NCBI GenBank assembly: GCA_020091685.1
Contig: CM034607.1
Span: 1,494,944-1,558,943, forward strand
Source: Lutjanus erythropterus
Taxonomy: Eukaryota > Chordata > Actinopteri > Lutjaniformes > Lutjanidae
Direction of reading: 5' to 3'
DNA: 64,000 bases
Of this stretch, positions 14,701 through 24,059 are shown one piece after another (positions within the stretch are counted from its first letter, which is position 1; the number at the start of each line of letters is the position of its first letter). The notes below the pieces were generated by a model, which saw only the letters and a list, made by a program, of their open reading frames with translations, did no database searches and had not been told where the DNA came from. The translations under genes and the position numbers were made by a program.

Positions 14701-17700
14701 TGTAATAAACCAATCAGAAAATCAGTTCTCATCACCTTTAAGAAGCAGGTGTGCCATGAGTGCAAATGGTGGCAGCATGATGGCGGATTCACCAGGAGGA
14801 AACAGAGAAAAGATTTTCAAGCAAGGAGTCAGATCTCCTGGTTTGAGAAGTGAAACATTACTTATCCACACTCCTGTATGGGAGAAAGGCTTAACGTAAA
14901 TGAAGGTGTTGTTCCAAAGACTTTGCGCTTTGACCAGGTTTTAGCCGGTCTAAGGTGCAAGTGGTTTTTGCTCCAATGCACTGAGCACAAGATAGCAATT
15001 GTGTCGAACCACGCCTTCATTTTGCCTTCATTTTTAGACCTCCCATCCATGGCCACACAGACCTGATGCAAGTTCATTTGCTATTCTGCAGACGTGGCAA
15101 AAATGCACTGATGTAAGATAGCAAATCCACCTGCACCACCAGCGCAACAGCATTGCACCAAGTGTAAGCTAGGGCCCTAAATTTGCAAAAAGATAAGATG
15201 TCCACTTTAAACACTTTTGTTGGTTTGGATGTTAACATCATTTATTTACATTTTAAGTATTATTCCGTTATTTCTGCACATTTGCTGCAAGTATTTTGTT
15301 TGCTCTTGAAGATAAAATCACAAAGTGGCAGTAGATGTACTGACCAGAATACCACAAAAATACCAACTTGCTTTGTGTTGCTTCGTTAGAGTAAACCTCT
15401 TGTCTGTTTGCATCTCTGCACCCACATGTGCACCATGTGTTCTGTGCCAAATTGTAAGACATAAGACAATCCAAATTTATTTGTGTTTCCATCCACAACT
15501 GTTTTACAAATATAAGATTTGGTTCATCGATATAAACAGTAGGTGGCACTAATGCTAAGGTACCATTAGCATTTAGGACTTAGTGGCATCTAGTGGTGAG
15601 ACTGTAGATTGCAACCAACTCAACTCACCCTCCCCTTCTTTTTTTTGTAATTCAGGTTTTTATTCACTTCTGTTTTATAAACAATGCAGTGTAACATGAA
15701 ACAGCACACTACAACTGTAATAATAATAATAATGATGATGATGAAAGTAATAGTAATACACAACTAATAATAATATAAATAAAGAGAGAAAAGAAAAAAG
15801 ATGGTACTAAGCATGTTTGAATAAAAAGGTAGGAATATTTTCAGTACTTTCTCCGTGTACATTAAAAATTAGACCAGACCAGCGCTTTAATTGGGCCTGA
15901 AAAGTTGAGCCCGTCAAGACCCAATCCCAAAAAGATTCTGTTCAAAATCAACCTGAACGTCATTAGAATATTTCAGCCTGAATCCGATTACAGCCCAACA
16001 TTTTTCTCAACAAGCTTCCCTCTATATACCAAACAGTAGGAGTTTTTAGTGACAGGGCCAATGCATGCATCAAATTGGAATCACCAGTGAAAAAAAATGG
16101 CAGAGAAAAATGAAAATAATGATGTAAATATAGTACAGCCCAAACCCGACATGAGCCTGTGAAATATGACAGAAATAATTATTGGTCCTTGCTATTAGTG
16201 ATTTGAAAGAAGCGTTGTCCGTCATCAACTTAAACCCTTCATCAAAAACAGGCTTTGTCTGACTCTCCCAATGGTGAGGAACAGTCCTTGAAGCACCAAT
16301 AAATCCTGCAAGTACAAGTCTAAATTTTTGTTTGGATGATGATAGTAAAAGAGATCTATCCCCTAATAAACACAGCCAGGGAGATTCTGGCAGTGGTTTA
16401 TGCAGCCACCCTCCAATACATTTGACTACTTGCTTCCAAGCAAAGTAAAGGAGAAACAAATGAACAACCCAACAATAAATGAAAAAAGTACCAGCTTCCT
16501 TTTGACGCCTCCAGCAGTAATTATCCTCTGTAAGTCCTATCCTTTGAAGTTTAACTGGGGTATAATTATACCTGTGTATGATTGTATGTTGTATGAATTT
16601 GCCGAGAGTATCTCTAACTGACTGCCCTGCATCAGCTGCTGTAGTTTTCCATACACCCTATTCTGGATGTCGACAGTTTGCCATCATTTTATTTGAAAAA
16701 AAACTGAGGCTGACTGTGTACTCTTTGGCAAATTAAAATAAGATAGCAGTCTGTTCTCTTTTTTGCTCCAAACAGCTCCCAAACTTTCTCCCTCCCCTTC
16801 TAAGCATGTAGGAGAGTCTACAGTGGCCATGAAACTGATGAAGAACATCAGAGGTCCTCTCTAGAGCCAGTGTGTTTGTCTGTTCGAGGCTATTGAAGAA
16901 ACACAGCAGTGCAACATGGCGGCCTCTGTAGAAGATGATCTGCTCCCTCTGTACATATAAAGGTCTCATTCTAAGTAGAGTGAGTGGATTTCCACATCCC
17001 ACTCCCACAGAAATACTCCTATCCTGTTCCAGTCCTGGAAGAATGATTGCCGTCTCATCCCATTCCTGTCAATCCACATTATACATTATACATTTTTACA
17101 TATAAAAAATAGACCTATTGTTATTAGTGATGAATAGTGATGAGAATCCCGCAGGAATCCAGAAAAATGTAATTCTAAGGTAACAATAACACAGTGATTC
17201 ATCGATTCGTCTTCTCTTTTTTCAGGTTGTTATGAAAACATACTTGTGAATATTATCTTCCATTTCTGACAAATTATCCCAATAAATCCTCCTAAATCTT
17301 ACACACTGGACCTTTAACCTGTAGAAGAAGAGAGATATAACTGAAAAAGCCAAAACACAAACCACCAGTCAAACTTCATATGTAGAAAACATGATGATGT
17401 GTCTCAATTGAAATTTGTCATGTTTTGGTTTTATGAATACACAAACGTTTCCACTTCAGCCAAGCATAAAAAAAAAAAAATCAACTACAAATAAATGAGC
17501 AGATAATTAAAACCACACCTTCACTCTTTTAGATGCATTTATTCAGAAACCCTTTTCTCTAATGACAAGTATAAGTATAAGAACTGCCAATTAAACCATC
17601 ACTGCCTGACAATAAAAATGGTTCCTGGGTGTAAACGTGTGCAAGTGACTGAAATGTAAACTGAAATATGAGGGGTTATTTTGGTTATTTCCAGTCTTTC

Positions 17701-18855
17701 TACTAGGTTTCTTTTTGTGCAAACTGAAAATGTGAACAATGCAGGTGGATGGAAATGCTTGTCAAGACTGTCAACCACTGTCCATCACTGATGGCTGACA
17801 GTCATTAACCACTGAGCTCTCTACAATCCTAACATCATGAATTAAAAGCCTTCTGTATTTGAGTTGAAAACCCCAAGAGAACCCAGGATGCTCAGTTAGG
17901 TTGGCTGCAGCAGCGTTTCTTTCTTGCAGGTCACTGTTAGTGTGTTTCTTTCATTCGTGTTGTTATTGTTTCCTTACTGTATCTTCCTCAGTAGGCAGCT
18001 AACTTTGTTTCAGGCTTCAGAGGCTGAACACAACTAAGTTACTAAGTAAGTGGAGATGAAGACCGTTTTAAACCTGGGTCGCGGAGATGTAAATCGGATG
18101 CTCATTTGGCAGGACTGTGACAGTTAATTGGCTCTTCTGTTTCTAAAAATAAAAGTCCAAAGTTTGTTTGTTTTTTTCCATCTGGAAATACTGTGCGTCT
18201 CCACCTGTCCCTCTCCTTCTCAGCTACCCAAACTCTGATCCATTCTCATCACATGATGACATGCTTTCTGCAGCAGGCTTCAATAAATTCAGTACATCCA
18301 GAAATTTGCTTGTTGAATCCTCAGACTACATCACTGCTGTGGTGAAAACCTCCTGTGGCTTTCTGTTCTACAAATGATTCAGTTCAAAGTCCTTCTCATT
18401 TGAATGAATGTATGAATGTCTCCCCTCCTACCTTCCTACCTCCTACCTGACCCTTCATAACCACATTCCTCTCTGCAGCCTCTGCTCTGCTGACGCCCTG
18501 CAGAATCGAGCACCAGGCCTGGCCTGACAGGCCCTCTCCAGTTTTGCCCCCTCCTTCTGGAATTCTCTCCCATCACTGTGACTGTAGCCAGTTGTGTGTT
18601 AGGTGCTCCACTTTGAGGATGCCTGTAAGCAGCTGTGATGATGGAAACGGTCCAGTAACCCAGATTGATTCCTAATGGGCAGCAGAGCACCCTGGGTAAT
18701 TTAAGTTTAGCATTCCTGACCGACATATTACTGACAATGCCACACATACTGACATGCAAGAGATGAATGAAAAAATACTAATACATTCAAAAACATACAT
18801 AAATATATGACAAAAAGGCTATTTGAAAAAAGGCTGTTAGGGTTGTGTGTGTGTG

Positions 18856-18898
<43 letters not shown>

Positions 18899-19291
18899 NN
18901 NNNNNNNNNNNNNNNNNNNNNNNNNNNNNNNNNNNNNNACTCAGAACAACTTTGATATGAGAGGGGATACAGTATGAGTTACTGTCATTACTTTCATTGT
19001 AACAGAAACCTCTCTGCTTGCAACATTACAACATCATTATTTGTACTGTCAAGGCTTGTTGCAGTTTAGCAAGTTAGATAAAAAGTTTTACTTTTGTTAT
19101 TCAAGCTATCCCTTTATTTTTAAGGCAGAAGGCAGATATAATATGTACATTTTACAAGTGTATAGTCTCCCATCTTCTTTCAAGTGCGCTCGTGAACACT
19201 AATGTTTTACTGTTCTGACATATTGAAAAAAATGTTATGAATGCCAATACTATTGCTATTGATTAAAATGTGTATATATATATATATATAT

Positions 19292-19322
<31 letters not shown>

Positions 19323-22300
19323 AAGAGTCTCAGAGTTCTCTTAATGCTAATCAAAATACACATTTTTAAACCATAATTCTTATTTAGCTTTGAAGGGCTA
19401 CAGAGTTGACATGTTATGGCTGAGACACATCTGATAGAAATATTATTGAATGAATTTGTCTAAAAATAGAAAGTTTAAGTTGACGGAGATCTGGGACACA
19501 ATTTTAAAGGGCAACATTTTTTATTACAAAATCTATTTTCAAATAAAGATGATTATAACAGTATATTAGCACCAATATTATCAGTGCTGTTAGTTTTAGA
19601 TTCTGAAGACTTAACACGTTTTAAAATAGTTTGAAGTTGTGAATTCCTGCCTGGGACAAGGGTGTAGTCTCATGTTAGTGTCAGTTTACTTTTCTCTTAA
19701 ATTCAGTGTTAATGGTGTGAGCACCATTTCAACCAGTCACAGAAGTGAACCACTGTATGTGTCATTACATTAGTTTTGGTGATTGGTGAACCAGCAGCGT
19801 GTTTGCTACCAAAATGTGGTCTGTGAGGAGACAAATCTGCTGTCTTACGAGATGTTCATATGTGCAGTCCTCTAAAGTCTGCTGATATGATCCAGATCAG
19901 CACCAACATGAACAGAACCTGACAGAGCTCCATGATGAATGATATCCAGTAAAAAAAGTATTTTTGCCTGCAGAATGTTTGACCAATAATCAAACATCAT
20001 TTCCACCACATGAGTTGTGTTTACAGTTTCTGAACCGTTTGAGTTTAGCCTTTGTGATGCAAACCATGCCAGATGGAAAACTGAAACAATCTTATCATCC
20101 TCGCACTGGTTTGACTGAGGAACTGGACCTTTAGGTGTGACCCTCCCCTCAGTGATCATGAGCACTTTCCACAGTTCAGCCTTGTATAATACATAATAAC
20201 AGGATTTTAATACACTAAGAAAAACAATATTATTGTCCAACTATCACCATGTGCATTTTGGTGCAAATCTGGATGCAGAGGAAAACTAAAGGTTCTAAAT
20301 ATTCTTTTATTATTAAAATAAAACATTCAAAGGTCTGAGCATCTGTGGCCAAGAAAATAAATAAAATCAATAAATGAACTGAAACATTTGCGCTTTTGCT
20401 GCACTCGCCTCAAAGTGGTGGTTCCCAACCTTTGTACTTGAAGGTGGGGTGAGCGATTCTGGAGGAAGATTGATTGTTGACTCTTATCCCCAGGTCATCA
20501 GATACTGATGCTTTGAGTTGGTGGCTAAGACCATCCACTCAACAAAACACTGGGCCTCATGTAAAAACATTTTTACATTCTTATCTTTAAGTTCTCGTAC
20601 TTTTTTCATATGTGCACATGCATACATAACTGACATCCCCAATAATACCATATATGGCTATGCTTCCTGCTCCATATGTCAGGAAGTGTTCATTCATGAA
20701 AATGGCATCAAAGAGGAAACAGAAGAACTTTTATGAAGTTTGATGTCATGCTTTCAGAGATCAATAAAGGAAAGTTTGTGATTTTAACAGCATCAGCAGT
20801 GGAAGCTAAGAAAAGCAAAGAAACGTGACACTGAGTGTTGTTAATGTCGTGCTACCTGACGGTCGGGAAGGTTGATATGAAAATGCTAAGACTAAGAAAC
20901 AACAGCAAAGTGATCGATGACTCAAGAGGTGGTCAAAAGGAACTTTCCATCACAGAGGACAGAATAAGTGAGGATGTTCTCCTAGACAGAAACTTCATAA
21001 ACTTGCGTGTGCAGATGGACAGCCAGTACACCTGACAGCAGCTCATAATAGATTAAATTAATGATGAGAGGATTTGCGTATAAATGTACAATTATATTAT
21101 AATTTGAACTGCAATCAAACATGAGAATGTTCATGTAATTATGAAGTGTAATTTATTTTTCAAACTCAAAATGTCCACATTGGATACCAGCAGACTGACT
21201 GCACATGACTCTGCACGGTATTTGACAGCCTGAGAATGAGACTTAACAATCCAGTATCTTCCTCTAGAATCATTTACTGCACCTTTAACGAACCCCTGTT
21301 TTAGCACTGAGTATGCTTTTTTTTATTGTAGGACCCCTGTCCTACAAGACCCCACCCTCCCCCTCCCTCACACACATTTTCAAGGGGAAATTTAATGTAT
21401 TATCATCATAGAGTGTCCAAGCATCCTGGCATGTAACCAGAGCTGTGAGGCTGCATTTCTGGAGCCGGTGATGGGATGTCAGGTCTTTGGGTTTGAACAT
21501 TATCAATGCAATGAAACCAGCCCCACCAGAATTGAACAAGAGCTGGAGAGTGTAGAGAGAGGAGAAGGGTCAGGTGCTCCAGAGGTTCAGGAGTGCAGCA
21601 GGTGGAGGGTGTGGATGGCGTGCAGCTGATTGCTTACAAGAACTGCAAATTACGTGACCTGGGTGAATTACATAATGAAGCGGTGTTAACATGTCTCCAC
21701 TTAATTTCTGTGTGACTCTCATCTCACAGATGAAAACACCTCACATTTGTCGCTGTAAGACTGCTGCAGAAGCCTGAGTGAATCTGGCCCTGAGTTTTTA
21801 TATATATTTATTTATACACAGTTTTGAGGCCTACAACATTCTAAGAAAGCAGTAATATCACACACACACACACCCACTGCCATTTCTATGGCAACAGTTG
21901 CTATAGTCAAATATCCAGTGAGCAAGCACACTCTGTACAAGCAAACATACATACACCACCACCACCACCTACATCCACTAATTCATACAGACTTATCATG
22001 TCTATATAGTCATCTATACAGTATGTGCATCCAGTGCAGTTATATGAGGGCCCGAGCCTGAGAGGCCTGTATGTAGTAAAGAGGAAATGTTTTATGGCTC
22101 AGAGTGCAAAAACAGGGAGTGACTCAGATACAGAAAGAAAAGGAAGTGACAAAAACCGAGAAACGAAGAATAAAAATGAACATAGTGCGTCATAGTAATT
22201 TCTACTTTTCTATGATAGTAATGTATAGTCTTTTCCTCTGATCAATCACACCATCTTACACTAAAGGTTGTCCTATTAAAAAACTTATCAGAAGCTGATG

Positions 22301-22409
22301 CCACCGCCTGATGTAACTCTCAGCCGTGAACACGGTGCCAACTCACCCGCAGGTTGATCTCCCTCATCCTCTCCTGCCGCAGCTTTGACAGGTTGGCCAC
22401 TCTGGACAT
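3174..22409 (-). CDS. arhgef2: Rho guanine nucleotide exchange factor 2 (GEF-H1), 5' portion
   Basis: ARHGEF2 is a microtubule-associated exchange factor that activates RhoA when released from microtubules. Five coding exons on the minus strand join in phase: 22409-22347, 7584-7422, 6234-6167, 3660-3597 and 3306-3174. They give residues 1-163. Residues 1-45 are highly charged (Arg/Glu) and probably helical. Residues 46-92 form an atypical C1 zinc finger with H46, C59, C62, C74, C77, H82, C85 and C92; the stretch around [10 protein letters not shown] matches human ARHGEF2 as I remember it. Residues about 125-160 hold the Ser-rich segment with [16 protein letters not shown], also characteristic of ARHGEF2. 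The exon ending at 3174 leaves a split codon, so the reading frame continues; I find no further exon between 1 and 3173, so the DH and PH domains must lie to the left of the window. The first intron is 14.8 kb and full of transposon remains. AKAP13 and ARHGEF28 have related C1 domains but not this combination of segments. Confidence 0.93.
3597..3660 (-). CDS. arhgef2: arhgef2 coding exon 4 (short linker exon)
   Basis: This 64-nt exon encodes [21 protein letters not shown] plus one base, matching the linker after the C1 domain of human ARHGEF2 (QQKAALLKNNTALQSVSLRSK, recalled). The acceptor is an ACAGCAG run, so splicing could start at 3660 or at 3657, adding or dropping one Gln without changing frame. 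The donor is GTAAGA. It is too short to stand out as an open reading frame and was found by filling the phase gap between its neighbours. Confidence 0.88.
4795..4925. repeat. (TTA)n microsatellite with variants
   Basis: Long run of ATT/TTA units with interspersed TAG and TCA variants. The apparent open frames of poly-Leu or poly-Ile here are artefacts of the repeat. Confidence 0.95.
5582..6033. mobile_element. TIR repeat with GGGGAGTAACAGATTAC start
   Basis: The left end GGCTTGGGGAGTAACAGATT and a right end rich in AAGTAATCAAGTTACATTAC mirror each other. This looks like a common short fish DNA element inside an arhgef2 intron. The enclosed 90-codon frame has no recognisable product. Confidence 0.45.
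6167..6234 (-). CDS. arhgef2: arhgef2 coding exon 3 (second half of C1 zinc finger)
   Basis: The acceptor is TTTTTTCCAG before 6234 and the donor is GTAAGA after 6167. The 68 nt complete the split Thr codon and encode [16 protein letters not shown] plus a basic tail, supplying the last zinc ligands of the C1 domain. It ends in phase 0. Confidence 0.93.
6351..6444. repeat. (TG)n microsatellite
   Basis: Nearly pure TG dinucleotide run of about 90 bp about 120 bp upstream of arhgef2 coding exon 3 in transcript orientation. Confidence 0.97.
6770..7071. mobile_element. Short TIR element, AAAGGACCAGTGT ends (intact copy)
   Basis: Left end AAAGGACCAGTGTGTGG and right end, in reverse, AAAGGTCCAGTGTATAAC form inverted repeats about 300 bp apart. 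A second, heavily interrupted copy lies at 15555-17322, and this one is the template that reveals its insertions. Confidence 0.7.
7422..7584 (-). CDS. arhgef2: arhgef2 coding exon 2 (first half of C1 zinc finger)
   Basis: The acceptor is TTTTCCAG before 7584 and the donor is GTGAGT after 7422. The 163 nt encode residues 22-75 plus one base: an Arg/Glu-rich stretch, then the start of the C1 domain with its first His and three Cys. The intron splits the threonine codon between Cys74 and Cys77. Confidence 0.93.
7756..8050. mobile_element. TIR repeat of the GGGCTGCAACTAA type, copy 1
   Basis: It contains CAACTAACAATTA followed by AATCAATCAGCCGTTCAG and CACAAAATGTCAGGAAATG. The same order of phrases recurs at 40905-41226 and, inverted, at 43010-43343. 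Confidence 0.55.
8345..10086. mobile_element. DNA-transposon remnant split by a LINE insertion
   Basis: The left end TAGGGATGGACG and the right end ACCCATCCCTAA (10072-10086) look like the two inverted termini of one element. A non-LTR retrotransposon fragment with its own 3' tail lies just inside the right end. No transposase is recognisable between them. Confidence 0.45.
8970..10059 (+). pseudogene. Non-LTR retrotransposon (CR1/L2/Rex-like) reverse transcriptase fragment
   Basis: Translated pieces contain [12 protein letters not shown] and the catalytic YADD box of a LINE reverse transcriptase (9045-9068), followed after a frame change near 9160 by [13 protein letters not shown] and [20 protein letters not shown], as in the thumb and C-terminal part of CR1/L2-type elements. 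The remaining C-terminal part is broken by further stops. The 3' end is a short A-rich TAAA-repeat tail at 10035-10058. The 5' two thirds of the element are absent, as expected for incomplete target-primed insertion. The clade is a guess from motifs. Confidence 0.85.
11540..12018 (-). pseudogene. LINE endonuclease-domain fragment, broken
   Basis: On the minus strand a frame beginning [20 protein letters not shown] continues, after frame changes and a (TTG)n expansion at 11691-11728, into [14 protein letters not shown] (about 11615-11575). GDFNAH is the metal-binding motif of the apurinic endonuclease-like domain of non-LTR retrotransposons. The frame is interrupted several times and is dead. 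It belongs to a different piece from the reverse-transcriptase fragment at about 9 kb and is on the opposite strand. Confidence 0.8.
11691..11728. repeat. (TTG)n microsatellite
   Basis: Trinucleotide run lying inside the broken LINE endonuclease fragment. It creates the poly-Asn and poly-Thr stretches seen in translation. Confidence 0.95.
12100..13364. other. arhgef2 intron 1 sequence, nothing recognised
   Basis: AT-rich, no conserved frame, no obvious repeat ends. Confidence 0.5.
13365..13668. mobile_element. Repeat of the GGGCTGCACAATTAATC type, copy 1
   Basis: It ends with TGATTAATTGTTCAGCCCTA, the reverse of the start of the copies at 39793 and 41492. Interior phrases (ACTGATTGCGATATTAG, CACCACAATATTT) recur in the 39793 copy. 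Confidence 0.5.
14472..15177. mobile_element. TIR element with GGGCCCTATCTTACACT ends
   Basis: Left end GGGCCCTATCTTACACT (14472-14488) and right end, in reverse, GGGCCCTAGCTTACACT (15161-15177) differ at one base over 17. The 706-bp interior has no transposase motif and its short frames look non-functional. Confidence 0.7.
15640..16789 (-). pseudogene. L1-clade LINE, 5'-truncated ORF2 C-terminal fragment
   Basis: The insert starts on the plus strand with a T run, i.e. an A tail on the minus strand, and is flanked by an exact 12-bp duplication CCCTCCCCTTCT (15628-15639 and 16790-16801). The minus strand encodes a degraded L1 ORF2 C-terminus: a [15 protein letters not shown] and [12 protein letters not shown] stretch, then [33 protein letters not shown] and [16 protein letters not shown], segments typical of L1 and Tx1-like ORF2 tails. 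It has stops and frame changes and is inactive. Another repeat (15880-16190) has inserted into its 3' part. Confidence 0.85.
15880..16190 (+). repeat. Dispersed repeat with AAAAGTTGAGCCCG start, copy 1
   Basis: Phrases AAAGTTGAGCCCGTCAAG, ATATTTCAGCCTGAA, AACAAGCTTCCCTCTAT and AAACAGTAGGAGTTTTTAG recur in the same order at 58619-58975 and in reverse at 58121-58342 and 60380-60730. It sits inside the L1 fragment, so it is the youngest layer there. Confidence 0.75.
16975..17171. mobile_element. 197-bp insertion flanked by ATTCTAA duplication
   Basis: Compared with the intact copy at 6770-7071, where CTCATTCTAAGGTAAC is continuous, this copy is interrupted between two ATTCTAA copies (16968-16974 and 17172-17178). 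The insert carries no frame and no obvious inverted ends; its type is unknown. Confidence 0.6.
17323..18167. other. arhgef2 intron 1 sequence, nothing recognised
   Basis: No coding signal or defined repeat ends seen. Confidence 0.45.
18290..18590 (+). pseudogene. LINE reverse-transcriptase C-terminal remnant
   Basis: Broken plus-strand frames read YITAVVKTS, then after a one-base shift [15 protein letters not shown], then [14 protein letters not shown] and [11 protein letters not shown]. These correspond in order to the ITPVLKSLHWLPV, IxFKxLLL, APxYL and LWNSLP landmarks of L2/CR1-type LINE C-termini. Several stops are present. It is a short dead fragment. Confidence 0.65.
18845..18898. repeat. 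(TG)n/(TA)n microsatellite abutting the assembly gap
   Basis: A TG run passes into a TA run that continues up to the Ns. The gap was very likely caused by this low-complexity sequence, so its true length is unknown. Confidence 0.95.
18899..18938. other. Assembly gap (40 Ns)
   Basis: Forty unresolved bases inside arhgef2 intron 1. Confidence 1.
19272..19322. repeat. (TA)n and (CA)n microsatellite
   Basis: A TA run immediately followed by a CA run. Confidence 0.95.
19324..19478 (+). repeat. Dispersed repeat, copy 1 (inverted copy at 37959-38113)
   Basis: The reverse complement of 37959-38113 matches this stretch over about 155 bp, e.g. AATCAAAATACACAT, AAACCATAATTCTTATTTA and ACAGAGTTGACATGTTATGG are shared. 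It has no coding frame. Confidence 0.8.
19479..20440. other. arhgef2 intron 1 sequence, nothing recognised
   Basis: It contains a 122-codon minus-strand frame at 19872-20240 with no family resemblance; treated as chance. Confidence 0.45.
20441..21286. mobile_element. TIR element of about 850 bp, AAGGTGGGGTGAGCGATTCT ends
   Basis: The left end AAGGTGGGGTGAGCGATTCT and the right end in reverse, AAGGTGCAGTAAATGATTCT, are imperfect inverted repeats, and the GGAGGA/AGAGGA that follows also matches. The interior has two short frames (20518-20736 and 20835-21035) that are not recognisable transposase. Confidence 0.6.
22347..22409 (-). CDS. arhgef2: arhgef2 coding exon 1 (start codon)
   Basis: This exon runs from the ATG at 22409 to a consensus GTGAGT donor (22346-22341) and encodes 21 residues beginning [12 protein letters not shown], comparable to the MSRIESLTRAR start of human ARHGEF2 (recalled). 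It ends in phase 0, which fits the next exon. The 5' leader and promoter should lie just to the right. Confidence 0.85.
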
Positions 22410-22669
22410 TGTGACAGCAGCTGTATCTTCACACGAGGACGGGTTTTAAAAAACGACAGTCAGAAAATAAAATATCCAATATTAACGTTTGTGCGCTTCT
22501 CTGTGGATCCCTCAGAGCCCTGCCGGAGAGAGAGAGAGAAAAAAAACTCAAAAATCTTTCCTCACTGGCCAACTGCAATGTGCTTCTGCTTCTAGTGAAG
22601 TGGCTGTTCCTGTGAGAAATCTGACTTCTGAATCATCACCGCCCCCTCACACACACACACACACGCACA

Positions 22670-22701
<32 letters not shown>

Positions 22702-22720
22702 GTGTTCAGCTGTCTGTGAA
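22410..22720 (-). promoter_or_regulatory. arhgef2: Presumed 5' leader and promoter region of arhgef2
   Basis: This is the stretch immediately upstream of the arhgef2 ATG. It holds a GA-rich run (22529-22542) and a (CA)n microsatellite (22643-22700). I see no clear TATA box. The position is inferred only from the start codon; the true transcription start could be further right if there is a non-coding first exon. Confidence 0.35.
22643..22700. repeat. (CA)n microsatellite in arhgef2 upstream region
   Basis: Imperfect CA run with a few CG and TA interruptions. Confidence 0.95.
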
Positions 22721-23461
22721 TGCTTGGTATAGACTATTATTTGCTCTTTGCTGCATCCCAATATGAAGCCATTTACAAAATGCTCAAGTGTTACAGTAGC
22801 TGTTCACACTGAGAGGTTAGAAGAAGACAAAAAGTTAAAGGTTTGCATCACCTTGTCAGGTGATACATTTATTGCACACATGTTACATTAATGTTTTAGA
22901 GCATGATGTGTTTAATGTGCTGTAGCGATGTCAGACAGTCAAAGCATCCAAAAGTATTCAGCTAATATATTTTTGTAGTTTCCAGCTTATTTATAGATAT
23001 GAACTCCCTGACAGATGGGTGGATTTTATCTATCTGTTGTCCAGTCATTAGCATTAGGGGTACTGATTGCTGTAGTATCAATCTGGGAGCCCATTGGCTG
23101 TCGTCTGATGATGATTGAGCATCTGGGGGCGACAGACAATGGGCCTGTGGTGTAGCCAAGCCAAGACTTCCTTTTCCTTCCTTCCTTCTCCATGTGCCTG
23201 TCATTGTTTGCAGTCTGATTAGCAACTTGAGATGGAAGAATGGAGCTGGAGGCTAATTTCTATGAACATATATCTGCATATGGAGCAAATAAATTTTAAA
23301 AAAGTTAATACAGAGGTAAATTACCAGCAGACGATAGCCATTGGGTTCCAAGATTGCATTGCAGCCAATGTGTTCTTTGCTTTCCGTGTGGACTGTTTAC
23401 CCGTATGCAGTCAAAGCCTGCTCAAATGTGATTGGTCAATACTACTCAGACTACAAACCAG

Positions 23462-23664
23462 AGGTGGGACCAAGTCATTGTTCACAAGTAAGTCTCAAGT
23501 CTTTGCACCCAAGTCCCAAGTCCCAAAACCAAAGCTTTGAGTTTCAAGTCATAACCAGTCATAATGATGACCATTTAGTGCCCTTTTTTTCTGCATCTGC
23601 ATCTTCCAATGGAGGTTGTTGTTTCTCCGTCTGTAATTTTTGACTCCCATGCTCTTTTTTTTTG

Positions 23665-23695
<31 letters not shown>

Positions 23696-23972
23696 TGATC
23701 ACCGTGTAGTTTTTGTTGGAGACAAATGATCTTTGGTGTCATTTTTTCCAACTGCAGCTGAGAAACGTAACATTAACTCTTCATGGTTCTGTCCTGTATT
23801 TTGATTGGATGTTACCTGACTGGTTCAAACAAATCTGGGGAATTAAGTATTGACTTGCTGAGAATGAATAGTGTTACCATTAGTTGATTCAGGAGATGAA
23901 AGACTTTTTAATCTTCGGGGTTTGTGGAATGTAACAAGTATTCAAGTCATGTGACCCAAGTCTTAACAGAAA
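23462..23972. repeat. Dispersed repeat with CAAGTCTCAAGTCCCAAGTC phrases, copy 1
   Basis: The left part is built from AAGTCCCAAGT units; the right part contains GAATTAAGTATTGACTTGCT and ends CAAGTCATGTGACCCAAGT. Partial copies are at 26240-26672 and 27392-27488. Confidence 0.65.
23666..23691. repeat. (TTTTG)n microsatellite
   Basis: Five consecutive pentamer units within the dispersed repeat. Confidence 0.9.
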
Positions 23973-24059
23973 CCAGAATACCAATACCACAATCTTGTCC
24001 TGTGCCTACAGATTTTGCATTAACATGCAGATAGAGATGAAAATCTATGAATAATATGC

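Larger units (their letters stand above)
15555..17322. mobile_element. TIR element interrupted by two insertions (nested stack)
   Basis: The left remnant (15555-15639) and the right parts (16790-16974 and 17172-17322) together resemble the intact element at 6770-7071, including the terminal phrase ACACTGGACCTTTAA. It is split by an L1-like fragment (15640-16789) and by a 197-bp insert (16975-17171), each bordered by an exact direct repeat of target sequence. Confidence 0.75.

Noticed and set aside
16070..16459. 129-codon frame with [11 protein letters not shown] as a cellular gene
   Set aside because: It is the C-terminus of an L1-type ORF2 within a truncated insertion with target duplication.
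19872..20240. 122-codon minus-strand frame
   Set aside because: No recognisable domain, no splice or promoter context, typical of chance frames in this AT-rich intron.
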